DNA of 64,000 nt. Source: Coemansia sp. RSA 487 (taxonomy: Eukaryota; Kickxellomycota; Kickxellomycetes; Kickxellales; Kickxellaceae). Position numbers and translations under genes: made by a program. Shown one piece after another: positions 58,995 through 64,000 of this stretch. The DNA lies in NCBI GenBank assembly GCA_027577595.1, contig JANBRJ010000024.1, forward strand, positions 62,001-126,000. The letters run 5' to 3'. The notes under the pieces were generated by a model. The model saw nothing but the letters and a program-made list of their open reading frames with translations, did not search any database and had not been told where the DNA came from. How positions within the stretch are numbered: the stretch's first letter is position 1; each line of letters begins with the position of its first letter.

Positions 58995-61709
58995 ATGGCG
59001 ATTCCTGTGGCTAGCCTCTCTTCACATCAAAAAAGGCGCTTGCAATTAAAGTCGCCCATGTCGCTGTGTAAACCGGTGTTTCTTGGGCTGCTTCTGCTGC
59101 TGTGCATTCTACCGCCCAGCGCAACAGCGGCTGTTCTTGGTATAGACTTTGGCACAGAGTGGTTTACGATTGCGCTGGCCAAGCCAGGGCGGCCACTGGA
59201 TCTCGTGCTGAACCGTGACGCCAACAGGCAGACGGCATCGGTCGTCACAATCAACGGACTGGAGCGCACATTTGGTTCGAATGCAATCTCCATTGCGCCG
59301 CGCCTGCCGGAAAAGACATTCATGTCCGTCCGCAACTTGCTGGGCGTGCCCTTCGAGTCCGATGTTGCAGCAGCGTACCGCAAGCAGTTCCCCAACCAGA
59401 TGATTGAGGATCCGGAACTGGGCACCGTTGCCTTCAAGTATGGTATGCAGACAAACGAGACGCTGACGGTACAAGAGATCGTGGCGATGCAGTTGCGTCA
59501 CGCGCAGCAGCTTGTCAAGGAAAGCGAGGGCGTTCTTGTCAAAGACGCAGTGTTCACGGTTCCATCGTTCTTTGACAGATCCCAGCGCCAGGCGATGCTG
59601 GAAGCGGCTGATCTGGCTGGATTCCGCACGCTTGCGCTTGTCAACGACGGCAGTGCGGTTGCGCTCAACTACGCGATGAACAGGGCGTTCTCAAAGCCCG
59701 AAAAGCACCTATTCTACGACATGGGCGCAGGCAAAACTGTTGCCACCGTTGCCCGATTCTCGATGCGCCAGGAGTCAAAGCCAAAAAGATCGAAGAAAAC
59801 CACCGTCATCAACATCCAGTCGTTCTCGTCGGATGCCACGCTCGGCGGGCAGGAAATCGACTTTCTCGTGCGCGACATGCTTGTTGAGCGCTTTGCCCAG
59901 AGCTCCAGATCGCCTGCGGACGACGTCAAGACTAGTGCGCGTGCGATGAACCGCCTCCTCAAGGAGGCCAAGCGCGTCAAGACGATTCTTAGTGCCAATG
60001 TCGAGGCGGTTGCGTCTGTCGAGGGGCTCTACAACGGTGCTGATCTCCGCGTAAGAATCACACGCAGCGAGCTCGAGGAAGCAGTCGCACGCATTGTGCC
60101 GCGCATCCGTGCCCCAGTCGACGATGCACTCAAGGCAGCCAATGCCACGATTGCTGATATTGACTCGATTGTGCTTGTTGGAGGCGGATCTCGCGTCCCG
60201 TTTGTGCAAAGGACGCTAAGCGACGCATTCGGCGCTAACAAGCTGTCGCGCAATGTTAATGCCGAGGAGGCGTGTGTGCTGGGCGCGGTGTTCAAGGGAG
60301 CCACACTCAGCAGCCATTTCAAGGTCCGCGACATGCGTCTGCGCGACGCAATGCCGTACGCTGTGCGCGGAGCCTACTTGACAGCATCCAATTCGCTTCT
60401 CGGTGGCACTGTCCAAACGACCGTCTATCCGTACGCGGAGTTTGGCGCAGTCGGCGCACGTCGCGTCATCCGCGACTTCCGCAGCACTGATCTTGTGATT
60501 GAGTTTGAAGCCAAGCGCTCTGGTAGCGACGGCGACTGGACCAAGCTGGCCACTGCGCGGATCAGCGGCGTTGGTGAGGCAGCAACAAAGCTCACTGCCA
60601 AGGATGTGCTGAGCGACAAACCGGAGGTGAAGGTGGCCATACAGACAAATGAGATGAGCGAATTTGAGGTGCTCAAGGCCGAGGCACTGTTCAACGTCAG
60701 CAACCCAGGCCACGCACAGTATCTTGCCGACCTGGCTGCATGGGAGAAGGAGTCGGCGTCAATTGACGAGGAAGAGGCCGCATCCACGACAGAAAGCGTT
60801 GGCGATGACGATGCAGCCAGTGGCGACAGTGCAAAGGCAAAGACAAAGACAAAGGCAAAGCCGACGCTCCGCCCAAAGCCATTGGCACAGCCAGAGGTAA
60901 TCACAGAGGTTGTCAAGCTGAGGCTTGACGTCGAGAACCACAGCCTTTCCAGGCTGAGCAGTGAAGCGATGGAACGGTCGCGCAGCCTGCTCAAGCGCAT
61001 GGATGATGACGACGCGGCCCGCATTGCCCGACACAGCGCAAGCAACCAGCTAGAGTCGCTTGTGTACCAGCTACGCGACATGGCTGAGGACGACGATGTC
61101 ATCGTTGTTACGTCCGAGAGCCAGCGGAAGGCGCTGGAGGATGCAGTTGGCGCGGCATCCGAGTGGCTGGAGGAGAGCGCCGAGACTGCGGTGCTGAGTG
61201 AGATCGAGGCACGGATTGCAGCGCTGAAGGAACTGGAGGAGCCCATCAACTACCGCAGGACGCAGCGTGTAAAGCGTGCAGAGCACATAGACTCGCTAAA
61301 GTCTATCATCGTACAGGCTGAGGGTCTTGTGTCGATGTACCGCAAGGAGTACAGCGCCGAGGAGCTAGGACCCGTGGTCGAGCACCTGCAGAAGCTGGAG
61401 GACACGCTGGATGACGCAGTGCAATGGCTAGAGTCGATGACGGCGCAGCAGGAAGCGCTTCTTCCGCACGAGGATCCTGTTCTTATGACGGCTGACATGG
61501 ACAGCAAGGCTGTTGCGATTGAACGCAGCCTGACCAAACTTGTTGCGCAGCAGGTCAAGAGAATCGTCGAGAGCGCTACCCAAACGCAGTCAGAGACCGG
61601 CGACGGCGGCAGCGACAGCGACAGCAACGGTAGCGATGGCAGCACGACGGATATGTCTGCAGATGCCGGAGCGGGAGACGGCGGTAACGCAGAGCACGAC
61701 GAGTTGTGA
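58995..61709 (+). CDS. LHS1: Lhs1/GRP170-type ER lumenal Hsp70
   Basis: The product is 904 residues from the ATG at 58995; a second in-frame ATG at 59058 would place the signal peptide right at the N-terminus (883 residues). The frame upstream begins with GTG and is ignored. The hydrophobic core CKPVFLGLLLLLCILPP ends near ATAA, then the Hsp70 ATPase domain starts at AVLGIDFGTEWF. NDGSAVALNY, the phosphate loop FYDMGAGKT and VLVGGGSRVPF follow. Then comes a diverged substrate-binding part with an acidic, Lys-rich insert (about 600-660). A long helical tail ends HDEL, the fungal ER retrieval signal. Lhs1/HYOU1 acts as nucleotide exchange factor for BiP during import and folding in the ER. Confidence 0.95.
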   Translation: MAIPVASLSSHQKRRLQLKSPMSLCKPVFLGLLLLLCILPPSATAAVLGIDFGTEWFTIALAKPGRPLDLVLNRDANRQTASVVTINGLERTFGSNAISIAPRLPEKTFMSVRNLLGVPFESDVAAAYRKQFPNQMIEDPELGTVAFKYGMQTNETLTVQEIVAMQLRHAQQLVKESEGVLVKDAVFTVPSFFDRSQRQAMLEAADLAGFRTLALVNDGSAVALNYAMNRAFSKPEKHLFYDMGAGKTVATVARFSMRQESKPKRSKKTTVINIQSFSSDATLGGQEIDFLVRDMLVERFAQSSRSPADDVKTSARAMNRLLKEAKRVKTILSANVEAVASVEGLYNGADLRVRITRSELEEAVARIVPRIRAPVDDALKAANATIADIDSIVLVGGGSRVPFVQRTLSDAFGANKLSRNVNAEEACVLGAVFKGATLSSHFKVRDMRLRDAMPYAVRGAYLTASNSLLGGTVQTTVYPYAEFGAVGARRVIRDFRSTDLVIEFEAKRSGSDGDWTKLATARISGVGEAATKLTAKDVLSDKPEVKVAIQTNEMSEFEVLKAEALFNVSNPGHAQYLADLAAWEKESASIDEEEAASTTESVGDDDAASGDSAKAKTKTKAKPTLRPKPLAQPEVITEVVKLRLDVENHSLSRLSSEAMERSRSLLKRMDDDDAARIARHSASNQLESLVYQLRDMAEDDDVIVVTSESQRKALEDAVGAASEWLEESAETAVLSEIEARIAALKELEEPINYRRTQRVKRAEHIDSLKSIIVQAEGLVSMYRKEYSAEELGPVVEHLQKLEDTLDDAVQWLESMTAQQEALLPHEDPVLMTADMDSKAVAIERSLTKLVAQQVKRIVESATQTQSETGDGGSDSDSNGSDGSTTDMSADAGAGDGGNAEHDEL

Positions 61710-61815
61710 GTACCCTTCTAGATTAATTTTCAGTTTCTATCAACAACAATTTCAAAACTACTCGTGTTATAAGTGGTATAAATGACAACAGCTACAGTGG
61801 CAACAGCAACGCTGT

Positions 61816-62487
61816 CTAAGCGTGTGTGTGGCTGCGATGCTTTGCCAGCCAAAGGGCGTAGTCCATGTCGGGCGTCAGAAGCGCAATCTCGGCGGCAGAA
61901 TTTGCAGACGGTGCGGCTGGAAGCACGCCCAGCTTCCACTGGTCAGCGGCGGCCGGGCCGTGAGGCGGCGCTGCACCAAGGTCGGCGTCGGGCGCAGGCG
62001 GCTCGGCAAATGGGCGCACGTGACGTGGCGTGGCAGGCGAAGGCTTTGGGCGGGCGCGCACATCGAGCTCGACGACAGACCACTCGCCGTTCCTGTCGTC
62101 CCAGTCGCGCGGCGGGTCGGTGGAGTTAAAGTGCAGGCGCACTATGTGCGAGAAGACGCAGTACGCCATGAACCACGCCACCAGAATGGCCGAGAACACA
62201 GACGTCGACGACCAAACCACCGACGAGAAGAGCAGCTTCGGATACGCAGTGATGGCGCGGACGCCCAGCTTGATGTCGATGTTGGCGGTTGTCAGCGACA
62301 GCAGCACCACGGACGCCAGACACAGCACCGACGACAGCAGCGTCACTCGCAGAAGAAACATCGCGTCGTTGAGCGTCTCGTAGTGCACGCGCGTCGCCAG
62401 CACGCCGCCATCTGGGATAAGCAGCTTTGCGCGCGGCAGCGGAAGCTGTACCTTGGCGCCTTTCAGGCTGATAGTCTTGGGGTCCAT
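61816..62487 (-). CDS. Orphan membrane protein with two transmembrane segments
   Basis: I do not recognise this 223-residue protein. It has a short N-terminal soluble part (1-42), one transmembrane segment at about 43-66, a short loop with ANIDIKLGVRAI, and a second segment at about 84-112. A Pro/Ala-rich soluble C-terminus follows, with DPPRDWDDRNGEW (near 120-135) and a terminal ALWLAKHR. No signal sequence or catalytic motif is visible. It converges with Lhs1 (106 bases) and diverges from LMBRD2 (506 bases). GC-rich codon use resembles its neighbours, so it is probably a real gene. Confidence 0.6.
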   Translation of the reverse strand: MDPKTISLKGAKVQLPLPRAKLLIPDGGVLATRVHYETLNDAMFLLRVTLLSSVLCLASVVLLSLTTANIDIKLGVRAITAYPKLLFSSVVWSSTSVFSAILVAWFMAYCVFSHIVRLHFNSTDPPRDWDDRNGEWSVVELDVRARPKPSPATPRHVRPFAEPPAPDADLGAAPPHGPAAADQWKLGVLPAAPSANSAAEIALLTPDMDYALWLAKHRSHTHA

Positions 62488-62993
62488 TCCGGGCTGTGGA
62501 GCTTTTGCAGAGGGTTCTTCTTTGTGTGTCAGGGTCTGCGAGCTGGGAGAGTGCGGGTATCTCTTTGCTTCGGGAGCCAGATGAGTGCTGTAAAAGGATG
62601 CAGTGGCGCGTGTGCTACAGAAGAAGACCGTGCTGGCCTCTTCCCGCCGCCAGCGGCGACGGCTGCCCCCGCCGGGCTACTGCGCTGTGGGCGACCTGCT
62701 ATTTGTGCGTGTGCCAGAGCTTTAGACAGCGTGCGCGTTAGCATTAATTTTGTGGGAGCGGAGCTTGCGCTTCAAATGCATGCCTACTTCCTCTTTCTCC
62801 ACTGGCCCCTCCCTTAACGCTTTTTTTTACTTTCTATCTCGCATTTACCGCATTTCGCTGTCGGCGCCTAATTCCCGCCCATTCCGCTGCGCCCACCGTC
62901 TCTGCCCGTCTGCCGCCGCCCGGCCCGTCCTGACCCCTGACTCTCTTCCGCACCACAAGCCCGAAAGCGCTATCCGTCCAGCAACCTCTACAT
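62488..62993. other. Divergent promoter between orphan membrane gene and LMBRD2
   Basis: 506 bases between the two ATGs. No TATA box or other clear element was seen. Confidence 0.4.
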
Positions 62994-64000
62994 ATGCTGT
63001 GGCCTCTGCTTCTCTGCGGCGCCGCCAGCCTGCTGGTCATTCTGCGGCTCCTACACTCGTACGGCGACCGCAGGCGCTGCGCCTGGTATGTGCAGGTTGC
63101 AGCCGTCGCCAGCTGGTACCTACCGTTTACAATTGTGTTCATCCTGCCGTTTGACTTCAGCTCGGTAAGTGTCGCAGTCCTGCACTCGCAAAAGCGGCGG
63201 GGTATGGGGCGATATTCTCTGTGCATAATGCAGCCAGCCATTGCTAACGCCATCTCCTGCTTCCAATCTGTAGACACTCTATCGCACATGCAACCAGAAC
63301 TGCAGCGAGCCCGTCGGCTACATCGGCTCCCACTTCACACACGACCTGTGGGCCGTGCTGTACTGGACCATGTATCTGCTCACCTGGCTCGTGCTTCCGC
63401 TCATGATGTCCTACGTCGACTCTGGCGCATTCGCCTTCAGAGACCGCCTGCGTGCCGCCGTGTGGAGCAACCTGCAGTTCTACGGCATTAGCGGTGCCGT
63501 CGGCATCCTGGTGGTTGGCTACATAGCGCTGACGCGCGGGTTCTTTGGCGCCGACCTCATTGCGTTCCTGATGGCGCTGGCCAACTTCTGGGGGCTTTTC
63601 CTCGTCATCACGTTTATGGGCTTTGGACTTGTTTCGATTCCTCGCAAGCTCTGGCGCTGCGGCGACCTGGAGCTGGAGCTGGCCAACATCGAGGGCCGCG
63701 CTATGGCCCACAAGGATAAGGCGTATGACTCGGCCCTGGAGCTTGCTGAGACCCTCAACGAGGCACAGCTCGTCTCTGCACGTATCAACTCGGCCGACGA
63801 TCTTCGCCACTGCGTTGACCGGATCATGGAGCACTGCTCTCGGGTTTCGCAATCCAGCAGACTTCCGCCCCAGAACGTTGCCATGTCGTCACGCGTGCCC
63901 GCAGACATCTCGGAATCATATCTTGCGAGCCTTCATAACAGGATCAAGCACGCGCTGCTGAAGGAGGAGCGCGACCGCTGGCGGTGGACTAGGTCCGCAC
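62994..64000 (+). CDS. LMBRD2: LMBRD2-like polytopic membrane protein (two exons seen, 3' end cut off)
   Basis: Exon 1 is 62994-63164 and exon 2 runs from 63274 to the window end. The 109-base intron is GTAAGT...CTGTAG with a GCTAACG branch, phase 0, and the junction reads FDFSS/TLYRTC. The 299 visible residues contain hydrophobic helices near 1-20, 33-52, 88-112 and two more before residue 190. Family motifs are visible: WAVLYWTMYLLTWLVLP (near 83-99), NLQFYGI, and a final cytosolic helix region. LMBR1-domain proteins are lipocalin-receptor-like membrane proteins; LMBRD2 is linked to GPCR signalling in animals, and its fungal role is unknown. No stop is reached, so the true length is not known. 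Confidence 0.85.

Noticed and set aside
60425-61249. 274-codon reverse-strand frame inside Lhs1
   Set aside because: Ser-rich antisense shadow of the Lhs1 coding strand.
1-64000. CRISPR arrays, prokaryotic operons, insertion sequences, viral or LTR elements
   Set aside because: No regular spacer repeats, no transposase, integrase, capsid or reverse-transcriptase coding sequence, and no long terminal repeats were seen.

Overview
The window is nuclear DNA of a fungus. It carries 31 protein genes that I can support, on both strands, mostly uninterrupted. The few introns use GT-AG ends with CTAAC/CTAAT-like branch sites. Fungal hallmarks include the DASH subunit Ask1, Pho80-type cyclin, Nma111, PHP-type His2, a Swd1/RBBP5 protein, Vps17, an Asi-like RING membrane protein and a TEF1 with a leader intron. 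The mix of an F-box-like gene with an early-diverging flavour and few short introns suggests a zygomycete-grade lineage such as Kickxellomycotina. That placement is inference. I saw no rRNA, tRNA, CRISPR array, transposase, reverse transcriptase or viral gene.

Layout. 1-768: 3'-truncated Stm1/SERBP1-type ribosome-binding protein. 1.8-10.8 kb: an unusually long Ask1 and a Rif1 with PP1-docking motifs diverge from a 2.3 kb gene-free AT-rich block. 11-16.6 kb: Vps17, Pho80-like cyclin, YhhN/TMEM86 protein and a DHA2 transporter. 18.4-21.6 kb: an orphan protein and a DNAJB6-like J protein with a CAG-encoded polyQ tract. 22.7-28.7 kb: spliced SNIP1 (FHA) and a spliced TFEB/Rtg3-like bHLH factor. 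29.7-35.7 kb: a Rex3/REXO1-like protein without exonuclease domain, an Asi-like RING membrane protein and an F-box-like protein. 36.4-38.3 kb: tandem dienelactone-hydrolase paralogues. 38.4-44.7 kb: SmG, gluconokinase, Nma111 and histidinol-phosphatase. 45-52.1 kb: Vps54, Nse3, Swd1 and mitochondrial uL4. 52.3-55.7 kb: a pseudouridine-degrading enzyme and a Thp1/TDG-type DNA glycosylase, divergently arranged. 55.8-64 kb: TEF1, an L51/S25/CI-B8 mitochondrial ribosomal protein, the ER chaperone Lhs1, an orphan membrane protein and LMBRD2 (cut by the window end).

The most useful structural result is that two neighbouring open frames at 52.3-54.6 kb (pseudouridine-5'-phosphate glycosidase and PfkB kinase) are best read as one gene. 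A 109-base intron with a CTAAC branch site joins them in frame into a 736-residue bifunctional enzyme, close in size to the known fungal fusion proteins. Other gene models that needed splicing are SNIP1 (two introns cut the FHA domain), the bHLH factor (432-base intron just before the DNA-binding domain) and LMBRD2 (109-base intron). TEF1 very probably has a leader intron.

Most of the content is conserved housekeeping: translation, membrane traffic, chromosome segregation, splicing and proteostasis. No operon-like pathway is seen apart from the fused pseudouridine gene and the duplicated hydrolases. The least explained items are the REXO1-like protein lacking its nuclease, the nearly 1000-residue Ask1, the two orphan proteins, and the gene-free block between Ask1 and Rif1.
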